A stretch of 64,000 nucleotides of DNA from Bradyrhizobium erythrophlei (GCF_900129425.1 NZ_LT670817.1:5208001-5272000); one strand, 5' to 3'. Positions 52,917 through 61,267 are shown, numbered from the stretch's first letter. The notes: generated by a model not told the origin, from the letters alone. Program-made: numbers and translations.

Positions 52917-53210
52917 CTAACGGCCGCTGCAGCCTCTCAGATACTGCGTGCGTGCATCCCGCTCGGTGCCCGCGGCGCCAAAGGAAGCGCCGAGACACCA
53001 CTCATAATGAACCGCAAAATCCGTCGACCATCGGGCGCCCTGCAGGCCGCCGGCGCAGCGCGGATTGCCCAATCCGCCACGCACCTGATTGAGCGCTGCC
53101 TTAGCGTATTGTTTGCAAAAGCCGGGATCCGCCGCGTGAGCGACAGTCAGTCCCGAGATGAGAAATGCCCATACCACAAAAGCAACGGTCAACCGCAGTC
53201 TGTTAGCCAT
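52917..53210 (-). CDS. Secreted Cys-rich hypothetical protein
   Basis: About 97 aa from ATG 53210 with a signal peptide (ANRLRLTVAFVVWAFLISGLTVAHA-A). The mature part has four cysteines (FCKQYA, NPRCAGG, YEWCLGASF, YLRGCSGR) in a pattern I recall from Bradyrhizobium proteins of unknown function. The upstream extension to 53258 is unlikely because it precedes the signal. It converges on the small secreted-protein transcript. Confidence 0.65.
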   Translation of the reverse strand: MANRLRLTVAFVVWAFLISGLTVAHAADPGFCKQYAKAALNQVRGGLGNPRCAGGLQGARWSTDFAVHYEWCLGASFGAAGTERDARTQYLRGCSGR

Positions 53211-53343
53211 GATGTTTCTCCCCAGCCGCACTTTGATTCCCGGGAACCAGTGTAACATTCGGCCACTAGCTTCCCATAAGGCTGTCGGAACGGGCTTTCG
53301 CAGCGGCGAGAAATCGGGCGCGCCGATTGCTCAAACGGCGCGG

Positions 53344-53721
53344 TCAGGTTTTGAGAGTCGCGACAGCCTGCTGGTCGGTCTGGATGCCCGTGGTCGGATC
53401 GGTCGCAATCGTGTTTAGCTGCGCGACACCGGTGCCCGTCAGCATGAACTGGGAATCGCCGATCCGAAACGTGCCCTTGGTGGTGATGAACGCTCTTTGA
53501 TACTGAAGGCCGGCGGAGCTTTCATACGTCACGTTGGCGCGGTAGCCGCTGACCTTCGAAATCGTAATCGTGAATGGCTGATTTTTATAATCCTTGCCGG
53601 TCCAGGTGCCCTGATATTTTGTCGGATCGACGGGGGCGAATTTGTCTCCCGGCGAGAGGAGGCTCTGCGAAGCTGACGCTGTTGAGTAGCTCGACTGCAG
53701 GATGCTCATGATATCGGCCAT
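53344..53721 (-). CDS. Hypothetical beta-rich protein
   Basis: About 125 aa from ATG 53721 (a GGAGG site lies 5 nt upstream). The protein starts MADIMSILQSSYSTASASQSLL and continues with a small beta-rich domain (GTWTGKDYKNQPFTITISKVSGYRANVTYESSAGLQYQRAFI). No signal peptide is evident. I recognise no family; it resembles short proteins that precede or follow flagellar or secretion genes in rhizobia, but none are near. Confidence 0.6.
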   Translation of the reverse strand: MADIMSILQSSYSTASASQSLLSPGDKFAPVDPTKYQGTWTGKDYKNQPFTITISKVSGYRANVTYESSAGLQYQRAFITTKGTFRIGDSQFMLTGTGVAQLNTIATDPTTGIQTDQQAVATLKT

Positions 53722-54008
53722 TGGAAACCTCCGTTCGCCCCCGTGATGGCGGGCCCGAAGCATCACTGGCATATTCAAATTAATCACCGGTTAACCATCT
53801 CCGGCGGCGATGCCGAGCGGAGCCATGATCCGATTTCGCCGCGGCCTGATATGCCGGAATACCCGGCAAATTATCGCAATTATCGGCCCTGCCGGACCGT
53901 GTCCGAATCATGCCTGGTCGTTGTATGCTGACGATGCCGCAGGCCACTGGATTGGCGAGAGACGAGCCAATCATATCGGCCGCTGGAGTAGTTGCCGGAG
54001 GCTACGAG

Positions 54009-54305
54009 ATGCGGTTAGGCGTTGTGGTTCTATTGATCTCGCTTTGCTGCGCCGACTGCGCGCGTTTCCAGCAGCCGGCTGCGGAGCAGGCCGCGCCCCA
54101 GCAAGCCGCGGCGCCGGACAAGCCTGCGCCGGTCGCCGACGCAGCCCCTGCCGGCTTCACCTGCAGCGACGGGACGATTTCAAGATCGCAGGATGCCTGC
54201 CTCATCGACATGGCGCGAGCGCGGCTTCCCTCGACGGCCATCGAGCGGACGCCCATCGATCCCGCGCATTCGACCAGCGATCCGCCGACCGGATCGGTGC
54301 GGTGA
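54009..54305 (+). CDS. Putative lipoprotein or secreted hypothetical
   Basis: About 98 aa from ATG 54009 with a hydrophobic start MRLGVVVLLISLCCADCARF; LISLC could serve as a lipobox. An Ala/Pro/Gln-rich linker leads to a mature end FTCSDGTISRSQDACLIDMARARLP. Its stop overlaps by two bases a GTG at 54302 that opens a second frame, suggesting coupled translation. No family recognised. Confidence 0.45.
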   Translation: MRLGVVVLLISLCCADCARFQQPAAEQAAPQQAAAPDKPAPVADAAPAGFTCSDGTISRSQDACLIDMARARLPSTAIERTPIDPAHSTSDPPTGSVR

Positions 54306-54578
54306 CCCCCGGGTCCGGATACGCGAATTACCCCTTCGGCGAGATCGGCAAGAAACACGGCAACACGCTGGTCGGCACGCTGCGCAAGATTTTCGGTTCA
54401 ACGTTCGCAACCGGCAACAACCAGGCTGAGCGACGTGCTGGAGCATTTGAACGAAACATCGTTGAGCCAGCTTGTTCACGATCACGGTAATCACAAGCTC
54501 GATCACAGGATACGGCAGGCTCACCGGACTGAGCGCCCTCACCCTCTCATCGTCCGGCGCTGCCCTCCTTCCTACTGA
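54302..54578 (+). pseudogene. Frameshifted small protein gene
   Basis: From GTG 54302 the frame reads TPGSGYANYPFGEIGKKHGNTLVGTLRKIFGSTFATG and then loses sense. The next frame continues LSDVLEHLNETSLSQLVHDHGNHKLDHRIR and stops at 54576. Together they look like a 90-aa conserved protein with one base lost or gained near 54420. I recognise no family. Confidence 0.5.
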
Positions 54579-54754
54579 CCGCAGAAACGTTCAAATGCTC
54601 GCGGCCAGCCACGTTCAAGGGCCTTCCGAATTAATGTTTCTTATGTCGACTCCCAAACATAAAGGGAATTTAATGGCCCCATCACCGTTCCGCCTTTGGC
54701 TATTGTCGGTGACTGAGAGTGTTGCGCTCCCGCCTGATTAAAGAGGAGTGCGCC

Positions 54755-54991
54755 ATGCCTGACGCGCAAATCACTGATAGGCTATCGCCTCGCGATACGG
54801 TGCGACCCCGCTGTCCACAATGTCGAGGCCGCATGGAGGTCCAGCACGTTGCGCCGGGGCGACTCGGCTTCGAACACTGGACGTTGAGATGCATAAAGTG
54901 CGGCCTTATCCAAGACGCTCAAGCCCAAGCGGACCCAATGAAGTCGGAAGCGGTGGGCTGGTTCAACGGCGAACTCAGGCCGCCAAAATAA
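54755..54991 (+). CDS. Zinc-ribbon miniprotein (GWFNGELRPPK family)
   Basis: A 78-aa paralogue of the protein at 29429-29662: RPRCPQCRGRMEV, LRCIKCGLIQDAQA and the C-terminal DPMKSEAVGWFNGELRPPK. GAGGAG lies 6 nt before ATG 54755. A terminator-like hairpin follows directly. Two copies in one window, both in accessory context and both ending in the same motif, suggest a defined fold with a conserved partner surface. Confidence 0.65.
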   Translation: MPDAQITDRLSPRDTVRPRCPQCRGRMEVQHVAPGRLGFEHWTLRCIKCGLIQDAQAQADPMKSEAVGWFNGELRPPK

Positions 54992-54993
54992 GT

Positions 54994-55016
54994 CCCAGCA
55001 TTTAGCTGGGTTTATT
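54994..55016 (+). terminator. Rho-independent terminator candidate
   Basis: CCCAGC-ATTTA-GCTGGG followed by TTTATT, just after the stop of the zinc-ribbon miniprotein. Confidence 0.6.
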
Positions 55017-55149
55017 AGGCGTTTGTCCGGCGCCGTGCCGACATTCACAAGCGTGGGTTGTATAATCCCGGCATCGCCCATTACACATTCATTCAAGCGA
55101 CGCACCGGTCGATGCGGCTTGGGATGAAGCAGCAGCGACATGTTCCGAT

Positions 55150-55287
55150 ATGATCCGCGACACCATCGCGAGACTTAGAGACTGCCGCGAATGGCGGCTG
55201 GAAGTCGCGGACGAGTCGAGCGCCGTCGGCCATCTCTTCCGAATAACCGCCGAGACCTTCAATCCGTTAGACCGCCTCGGTGGGTGA
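55150..55287 (+). CDS. 45-aa hypothetical ORF
   Basis: ATG 55150 opens MIRDTIARLRDCREWRLEVADESSAVGHLFRITAETFNPLDRLGG. The style (CREWRLEVADES...LFRI) matches a set of very short rhizobial proteins, but there is no clear ribosome site. I offer it with low confidence. Confidence 0.3.
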   Translation: MIRDTIARLRDCREWRLEVADESSAVGHLFRITAETFNPLDRLGG

Positions 55288-55522
55288 CATTGATGACCAC
55301 CATCATGTGCAGTGCGATTTGACGACTATCGTCGGTAGAACATTTACCGTGCGGCGAACCGGAACGGGGGGTCGTTTCGGTTTCTGTCAGGGGTCCGGAT
55401 TGCTCCCTCTGGACCCCGCCTGGGCGCGTGAGCCGTGTTGCCGACGAGCCCGAGCTTTAAAAGCCGAAATAGACCAGGGAACCGGCTCCTACCCATTTGC
55501 TGAGTTCTGGCGTCGCGTGTAC

Positions 55523-56554
55523 CTATCTTAACTTTGCGACGAAAGCATCGACATCGGCGGCCTCTTCATCAATCCAGGCGATCATCTTGGGAGCAAAGGC
55601 CTCCGGATCCGCAAGGAAATTGTGCAGCGGCTTAAATGAGATCACAGTCACCCAATCGTTTATCTCTGCAAAGGTCCATCGTTTTTGCGGTTCGTCTTTA
55701 GCTGCGCGAACTGCCTGGATGCTTCGCCTGTCATCTGCCCCAAGACAAATAAACGCTGAATCCGCATCCGGGATTGCTGCCTGCCTAAAGATTGTGTCTG
55801 GTTCGAGCGCCATCCCATACCCAATGAACAAACCGGTCAGCGTCGGATGCGCCAAATATGTCCAACCCCAAATAAGTTTGAACTCGGTATCGAACTTCAA
55901 GCTGTATTCGCGAACCGACTCTGATTTCTTGAAGCAGCCCTCCAGCGACTTGATATGCGAATAGATTGAGCTAAACGTATGATCCATCCGTGATCCAGCT
56001 CGCAAATAGACCAAGGCTGCCGCAAACTCGTCGCGTCCCGCGTACTCTCCGCTCATTTCGCTCTCTCCCAGGAACGTCGCTAGCTCACGGGCCAGCATTC
56101 TAACATCACTCTTAAGACCTTCAGTATCGGCTAGTTCATGGAATAAGCTGCAGACTGCTTGCCATTTCGCAACATGAGGGATCGCTCTTCCGCTGCCTTC
56201 CCCACCACCTCTAAAACCGTCAGGTGGCCGTGTCAGATGGCTTAGCAAACAGACCACCGCCGGATCGTTCGGAGCTGCTGTTGCTCTTATCCAGCGTCCG
56301 TACAGCGCGAGCTGATCGTCGCCTACGGGCGCGCCAATCTTATTCTCAATCGCCACTAGTGGTTTCGTATCCGCATACAACACCAAGTCGATACGGCCCG
56401 AAGGAATCGGATGCTGCGTCTCCATACGAAAGGATGCGATGGACGCGCTTCGTTCTTCAAACCACGCCTGAAGGCTCGGCGGAATAAACACCCGCGCAGC
56501 GAACCTACCTTGGGCCGGCGCATCTAATCGACGAGATCCTAAGGACTGACACAT
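55523..56554 (-). CDS. PD-(D/E)XK nuclease-like protein
   Basis: A 343-aa protein. The core of a PD-(D/E)XK nuclease is visible: GRIDLVLYADTKPLVAIENKIGA with Asp56, Glu70 and Lys72, and DDQLALYGRWI with Gln81 and Tyr85, the QxxxY that follows the core in the PDDEXK_4 type. Glu45 may be the helical acidic residue. The C-terminal 200 residues (DEFAAALVYLRAGSRMDHTFSSIYSHIKS...) have no family I know. An in-frame stop four codons before ATG 56554 fixes the start. It follows the Mrr-like gene by 17 bp and is probably co-transcribed, so the two form a cassette with defence-like character. Confidence 0.75.
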   Translation of the reverse strand: MCQSLGSRRLDAPAQGRFAARVFIPPSLQAWFEERSASIASFRMETQHPIPSGRIDLVLYADTKPLVAIENKIGAPVGDDQLALYGRWIRATAAPNDPAVVCLLSHLTRPPDGFRGGGEGSGRAIPHVAKWQAVCSLFHELADTEGLKSDVRMLARELATFLGESEMSGEYAGRDEFAAALVYLRAGSRMDHTFSSIYSHIKSLEGCFKKSESVREYSLKFDTEFKLIWGWTYLAHPTLTGLFIGYGMALEPDTIFRQAAIPDADSAFICLGADDRRSIQAVRAAKDEPQKRWTFAEINDWVTVISFKPLHNFLADPEAFAPKMIAWIDEEAADVDAFVAKLR

Positions 56555-56571
56555 CCAGATTTAGATGCTTC

Positions 56572-57543
56572 CTAGGCGTTAGCATCGACGCCAAACTTAA
56601 GGGAGACGGACTTCTTCGATCCTATGTCGCAGTTGAAGTACATGTAGTGGAGCAGAACGTTCACAAGACGACGGCGTCCGCGCAACGCGGCTCTTTGCTT
56701 TTGTATCTCTTGATTAAGAAAAGCAAAGATTTCGTCGAACGCACCAAACTTGTCTCGATTAACCAGTATCTTTTGTTTTAGTTCGTCAGCGGCATCATGA
56801 TAGAGGGCGGCGAACTCCTCGTTTCGTGGATTTTTTAGAAACTCTTCTATGCGAGAGAAATGGGGCATCGAGTCGTTCACGATAATCTGCTCATAATATT
56901 CGTGCCCGATCCCGTTTATTTTGTTCTTTTCCGCTTTGATCTTGATGGCGGTAAAGTCGCGCGCGCTGTTGAACCCCGAACTCCCGCCCGACCCGACGAA
57001 AGTGTGTAAGGCCCCAATCACCTCAACAAGATCATCTGGTTCAAAGCGAAATGGCGCAGAGTCATTGGCGTTTGGTAGATCACGGCGAATGTCACGATAT
57101 TCATCGAGGGCCAGATGAAGCCGCTCGTTCCCTATAATGTGCCCGCTTTTTAGACCCAGCGCGACAAGTGCAGCGATAAGCTTTTGGTCGGCGCCTGCTG
57201 TCAATTTTCTGTTGGTGAAAACTATGTAGTGGTCACAGATTCCTAGCTTAATGAGCCGCTTCACCTTCGCGTGCTCTTTCTTGAGAAGGCGCTCAAAATC
57301 GCGCTCAGAACACGATTTATTAGGTTCGTTGACATGCTTCGCCTGCAGCACACAATGCCCTACTAGCGGAGCCGCTGCACTCGGAAATTTACTGGCAGTT
57401 CCATGAAATTTTCCGTCGCGGCCGCCGTCTCGCCCTGTGGCGAACGGTGTCACGCCTGCGCCAAACCACTCCACAGAAATACGAACGACGAGAGCTTCAA
57501 ACTCGTCGTTATTCAACTCATAGAGGCGGTAGTCCTTTCGCAT
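56572..57543 (-). CDS. Mrr-like restriction-endonuclease-fold protein with C-terminal effector domain
   Basis: A 323-aa protein in two parts. Residues 1-130 are a PD-(D/E)XK domain of the Mrr type: NDEFEALVVRI, FATGRDGGRDGKFHG (Asp39, Asp43) and CVLQAKH (Gln67-x-Lys69), then HYIVFTNRKLT. Residues 200-323 carry INGIGHEYYEQIIVNDSMPHFSRIEEFLKNPRNEEF, LKQKI and LLHYMYFNCDIG, which from memory resemble the C-terminal domain described for ABC-three-component (ABC-3C) conflict systems. No ABC ATPase gene is adjacent. First gene of the two-gene cassette. Lower GC than neighbours suggests recent transfer. Confidence 0.75.
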   Translation of the reverse strand: MRKDYRLYELNNDEFEALVVRISVEWFGAGVTPFATGRDGGRDGKFHGTASKFPSAAAPLVGHCVLQAKHVNEPNKSCSERDFERLLKKEHAKVKRLIKLGICDHYIVFTNRKLTAGADQKLIAALVALGLKSGHIIGNERLHLALDEYRDIRRDLPNANDSAPFRFEPDDLVEVIGALHTFVGSGGSSGFNSARDFTAIKIKAEKNKINGIGHEYYEQIIVNDSMPHFSRIEEFLKNPRNEEFAALYHDAADELKQKILVNRDKFGAFDEIFAFLNQEIQKQRAALRGRRRLVNVLLHYMYFNCDIGSKKSVSLKFGVDANA

Positions 57544-57775
57544 AATTCAAGGTTGTCAGATTCCAATGCGCCTGACCACAAGAATACGCCGCCGGGGGCG
57601 CCAAAGCTGCTCATATCTGGCAGGCACGTAGGGCACGGGCACTTCCAGGGTCCCTCTTCTTAAGTCGGCTCATCAATCCTGCCTTCCATGCCTGACACCG
57701 CGCGTGTGCGGTGCCGAATCGGTGCCACGCTCAAAAACGACTATTTAGAAAATTGAGCTAACTTCTTGAAAAGCT

Positions 57776-57825
57776 TGGTGGGCGCACCACGGCTCGAACC
57801 TGCGACCCGATCCTTGAGAGTCATC
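57776..57825 (-). pseudogene. tRNA-Lys-like 3' remnant
   Basis: On the minus strand the sequence reads GGTTCGAGC...TGCGCCCACCA, the T-loop and acceptor end of a tRNA-Lys with encoded CCA. The T-stem no longer pairs and the 5' half is absent. It is likely an attachment-site copy or a decayed tRNA, 233 bp beyond the nuclease cassette. Confidence 0.55.
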
Positions 57826-58020
57826 GGAAAGCGACCCCGAAAGTACGATCCACTTATTCCGATGGGCCGACCTAGCTTTCATCAGGTCAAATGCCGGTGT
57901 AGCCCTTCCTGTACAACTCTGATATTCGACCGCGCGGCTCCCCAGCCACCTTGGCGTCCCGAGACAGAAAGGAGACAAAACCTTATGCCGATATCGTAAC
58001 TAATTGATTTTATTTGACTA

Positions 58021-58059
58021 GCCGGTTTAGCTCAGCGGTAGAGCAGCGGTTTTGTAAAC
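58021..58059 (+). pseudogene. tRNA-Thr(UGU), 5' half, interrupted at the anticodon loop
   Basis: GCCGGTT acceptor strand, D-arm and anticodon loop TTTTGTAAAC are intact up to 58059; the sequence then departs from the tRNA. The matching 3' half starts at 58387, and GGTTTTGTAAAC is present at both breakpoints. Confidence 0.85.
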
Positions 58060-58160
58060 GGGGATTCGGCATAGCAATCAATGGCTTAACCCCTACAGAA
58101 ATAGGGGTTTGGCACAAAGTCGCCCGATGCGCGATGACACTCGCCTCGGGGTAGAAAAAA

Positions 58161-58235
58161 GCCGGGTTAGCACAGCGGTAGTGCAGTCGCTTTGTAAGCG
58201 AAAGGTCGCGGGTTCAAATCCTGCACCCGGCACCA
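58161..58235 (+). tRNA. tRNA-Thr (anticodon TGT), divergent copy inside the insertion
   Basis: A complete cloverleaf: acceptor GCCGGGT/ACCCGGC, D-stem GCAC/GTGC (a compensated change from the usual GCTC/GAGC), anticodon loop CTTTGTAAG with TGT, T-arm GGGTTCAAATCC and encoded CCA. It lies within the 339-bp insertion that splits the resident tRNA-Thr(UGU) gene and could replace it. A terminator follows directly. Confidence 0.93.
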
Positions 58236-58241
58236 ACAAGT

Positions 58242-58283
58242 AGAGACACCGGCGACATTCGCGTTGCGGGTGTCTCTCTTTTT
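58242..58283 (+). terminator. Rho-independent terminator of the surrogate tRNA-Thr
   Basis: AGAGACACC pairs with GGTGTCTCT across an 18-nt loop and is followed by CTTTTTT, starting 7 bp after the CCA of the tRNA. Confidence 0.85.
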
Positions 58284-58386
58284 TCCGAACCCACAGGCTC
58301 GGGAAGGTATCGGGAATGAATGGCACATGTGCCAACGATAAAAACCAAAATATACAGTAAAATCAATCTATTAGATCGATTTCATG

Positions 58387-58434
58387 GGTTTTGTAAACCG
58401 AAGGTCGGGAGTTCAATCCTCTCAACCGGCACCA
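58387..58434 (+). pseudogene. tRNA-Thr(UGU), 3' half
   Basis: Begins with the repeated GGTTTTGTAAAC and then carries the anticodon-stem end, variable loop, T-arm GAGTTCAATCCTC and acceptor AACCGGC with ACCA. The acceptor pairs perfectly (7 bp) with GCCGGTT of the 5' half at 58021, showing that the two were one gene. Confidence 0.85.
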
Positions 58435-58931
58435 GCGAAACCCGCTGTTTTATTGGACTTTTCGCGATTTCAGGCCATCGGCGTAAGCGGCCCAAACGGC
58501 GAACAGCAGCGGTTTCGACAGGCACAAAAACAGGCTCTTTTGTTCTCGGCTTGTTCGCGGTCGGAGGGAGGTCTCCCGATGACATGAGCAGGACTTGCGA
58601 GGGCGGACGCTGCTTCTGCGGCACCCCCATCACCGACGGACGACGACCTTCCCACCACGAATAGCAAACACTCAAACCCATCACGCTGCCGCGCCTGCAC
58701 GTCTTCGATGGAAACCGTTGTTACCGGGTGACATTATTGTGCTGCCACGCGCGAACGGGTTCGCGCAGCGAAAGAAGGCACCCACGTCGCGACGACAAAG
58801 AACGTGCAGCAAACGATTGACGATCTCCCAGGTGACGCGACTCTGCGCCGAACCGGCCAGATGGGGCTTGCCCTGCATAAAGACGCTGATGCCGGATTTT
58901 TCCTAAACTATGTAAAATATCTTGAGTGACA
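58435..58931. other. Gap after the split tRNA, nothing supported
   Basis: ORFs on both strands here (such as 58595-58906) lack ribosome sites and domains, and the frame that runs from 58320 crosses the tRNA half. I see no gene or repeat in this stretch. Confidence 0.35.
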
Positions 58932-60053
58932 TCAGGAAATCGGCGGACACGATGATGGCGCGAGAGCGTCCCGGACGGCCGCGGGAGGCACGAAATTTAC
59001 CACGATGCCCGTACAGATCTCGATCACAATAAAGGCGGCAATAGCCCAGGCCATTCGTCTGTCCAGACTAATCAGCGCATCTATGGCTAGAAGAAAGACC
59101 GCATGGTGGACGATCACCCCCACACAAATGGCGTATAACTTCCAAGGTCTTTCCTGCCTGCCACCGAGACCGAGTAGCGCGAGACGCACGCCGAATAACA
59201 GATAGGTTACGGTCAAGATTGGCGGGATCGTTCGCTTGAATGCTTCGTCTATCCATTCACGCTGATAATGCGCGTCGCCCTGATTGTACGCGGCAGCAAA
59301 AGCAACAGATCCTAGTTCAGCCAGATACGTTGAGTTTCGCTCAGGTGTTGCGCTGCCTCGCATACCCGAATCGATCCACAGCCTGTTGACGCTGACAATG
59401 GTGGGCGCTCGCTCACCGGCTTTCCGTGTTTGTATGACGGCATCAGCGAGATAAAGTAAGGTTGTCCTTGGAGTTTTGACAAAGCTTCCGATCGGAGAGC
59501 TGATTGATCTTTCGCCGCCGTCATCGGTGCGTTCTTGCATGAATACTTCAGCAATCTCATCGTCGGGCAGCCGACGACCGAAGTAGAACGTGCGGCTATT
59601 ATCATTTAGAGTATAGAAATGCTGCGGTTCGAGTGTTGAAGGGTCGACGTCATGAGTCCCAATATATATTGCGTCCAGAACGCGGCTCCAACCACGCGGG
59701 ACTTCGACGAGGGAGAGATAAAATCCAAAAGCAGCGGCTAAAAAAGCTAACAGGAGTGCGGGCACAATGACTGAAAAATAAGAGAAACCCGTCGCGTAGA
59801 GCGCGTCAATTGCATGATCATCGATAAGGTCAGTGTAATACCATGCCGCTGCGACTGCTATGCCGATAGGCAAAACGTTGCAAAAATTGATTGGAAGTGC
59901 TCCCAGGGCAATCTGAAGTACGGCCTTGGAATAAAGAACTGAAGAGGGGGCACTCGCAAATAGAACGACAAGAGTTAGTATGCCCGACAGGGCACCCGTT
60001 ACGACGAGCAACGCCACAAGCAATTGGACGAACATATGTCGCTGTATCGTCAT
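58932..60053 (-). CDS. LptF/LptG-like permease
   Basis: About 373 aa from ATG 60053. Three N-terminal helices (VQLLVALLVVTGALSGILTLVVLF, VLQIALGALPINFCNVLPIGIAVAAAWYY and a third near 95-115) are followed by a periplasmic domain and three C-terminal helices, as in LptF/G. Tell-tale segments are MTIQRHMFVQ at the start and FGFYLSLVEVPRG after the third helix. LptF/G move lipopolysaccharide out of the inner membrane with the LptB ATPase. This copy is divergent and sits with glycolipid-type genes, so it may export a different lipid. It has no ATPase gene beside it. Confidence 0.7.
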   Translation of the reverse strand: MTIQRHMFVQLLVALLVVTGALSGILTLVVLFASAPSSVLYSKAVLQIALGALPINFCNVLPIGIAVAAAWYYTDLIDDHAIDALYATGFSYFSVIVPALLLAFLAAAFGFYLSLVEVPRGWSRVLDAIYIGTHDVDPSTLEPQHFYTLNDNSRTFYFGRRLPDDEIAEVFMQERTDDGGERSISSPIGSFVKTPRTTLLYLADAVIQTRKAGERAPTIVSVNRLWIDSGMRGSATPERNSTYLAELGSVAFAAAYNQGDAHYQREWIDEAFKRTIPPILTVTYLLFGVRLALLGLGGRQERPWKLYAICVGVIVHHAVFLLAIDALISLDRRMAWAIAAFIVIEICTGIVVNFVPPAAVRDALAPSSCPPIS

Positions 60054-60310
60054 AGAAACAAGGCTTATCCACAATCACCAGAATACTGTGCAACCTATTT
60101 CGTCCATTGGGTAATGTAAAATCTGCGTTTTCAATGAATTCCTATACCTCACATTAGCCGGCGACAGAGAGCTTGCAGCCGAGGCAATCGCTTGGTGTTG
60201 AAAGAGCGGATATCGTCGATTTGATCATTCAAGATCCAACCGATGCGTCTCCAAACGGTCCCTGTCCGACAGCCGCATCGAACGCTTCCCTGAGTGGCAC
60301 TTCGAAATCG
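60054..60310. other. Gap between LptF/G-like and GT2 genes
   Basis: A short ORF at 60225-60458 on the minus strand overlaps the GT2 gene and is a shadow. Nothing else is supported. Confidence 0.3.
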
Positions 60311-61267
60311 CTAACGCCGTGAAAGCCTCACCGCCAACTGGCGCGCATGGACGAACTCTTGAACGGGCGCCCGCGCCAACGTCTTCAGACGCGACCATCG
60401 CTGCGGCCCGAACAGGGCGACCTGCAAGTGCAGCGCTAGCCAGACGAGTGACCACCACGTCGCGGCGAACACCCGAATTGCCCTGGTCGACGCCGGGTCC
60501 ACCATCAGCCAGGTGAGAATGCGCAGACGGTCGAGCCAGCTTCGGCCGGTCTTCGCGTTACGTACCGATTCAGTGCCGGCCGATTGTGTGCGTACCGACA
60601 GTTCGTGCGGGACAAAGCACACCGCCGATCGCAGCATCAAGCGAAACCAGAAGTCCACGTCGACGAGCTGGTAGATGTCGTCGCGCAAGCCCCCCACGGC
60701 GAGCGCCAACTGGCGCCGAAACATCACGGAGGTTGGTTCGCCTATCCAATTGCTGCCGCCGCCCATCAACATCATCTGTGCGACCAATGACCTTCCCTCG
60801 TTGTGTTCGCTAAGCGTCGGAAAGAACCTATGTGGCCTGCTCACCGTTCGCCACCACCATGGGATATCCTCCTGCACGACACGCCGGGGCGCGAATGCCA
60901 GCCCGACAGCCGGGTTATCAAAGCATGCTGCGAGTCGCTGCAAGGCTCCAGGGAGCAACCAGTCGTCCGCGTGCACGAATTGGATGCGGGTGCCCCGCGC
61001 GAGTTCGATGCACTTGTTGTGGTTTGCGTTGAGACCCAGCCGAGATTCATTGCGGATCAAACGGTCGCCAGGTCGCAGCATCGTTGCCGCGATGGCCGCA
61101 CAGCCATCTGAAGAGTCGTCGTCAACGACCACAATCTCGAAATCGACGCCATCCTGATCGAGAATACTGCGCAGACAACGCGCGACTGTGACGCTGTTGT
61201 TGTACGTCGGCACGCATACCGAGATCGTCGGGTTCACCGCCAGGTCGTCGGCATCGTCGGTGCCCAT
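60311..61267 (-). CDS. Family 2 glycosyltransferase
   Basis: About 318 aa from ATG 61267 (GGGA 9 nt upstream). The GT-A fold shows ISVCVPTYNNSVTVARCLRSILDQ, IVVVDDDSSDG and FVHADDWLLPGALQRLA, with Asp-x-Asp-type VHADDW for the metal-sugar site. Later come GEPTSVMFRRQLALAVGGLRDDIYQLVDVDFWFRLM and a basic C-terminus. The enzyme transfers a sugar from a nucleotide donor; acceptor unknown. Its neighbours suggest the acceptor could be a lipid. ATG 61276 and the ORF start at 61306 are alternatives. Confidence 0.85.
   Translation of the reverse strand: MGTDDADDLAVNPTISVCVPTYNNSVTVARCLRSILDQDGVDFEIVVVDDDSSDGCAAIAATMLRPGDRLIRNESRLGLNANHNKCIELARGTRIQFVHADDWLLPGALQRLAACFDNPAVGLAFAPRRVVQEDIPWWWRTVSRPHRFFPTLSEHNEGRSLVAQMMLMGGGSNWIGEPTSVMFRRQLALAVGGLRDDIYQLVDVDFWFRLMLRSAVCFVPHELSVRTQSAGTESVRNAKTGRSWLDRLRILTWLMVDPASTRAIRVFAATWWSLVWLALHLQVALFGPQRWSRLKTLARAPVQEFVHARQLAVRLSRR

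Noticed and set aside
58320..58664. 114-codon ORF through the tRNA-Thr 3' half
   Set aside because: It reads through a tRNA segment and has no ribosome site, so it is not coding.
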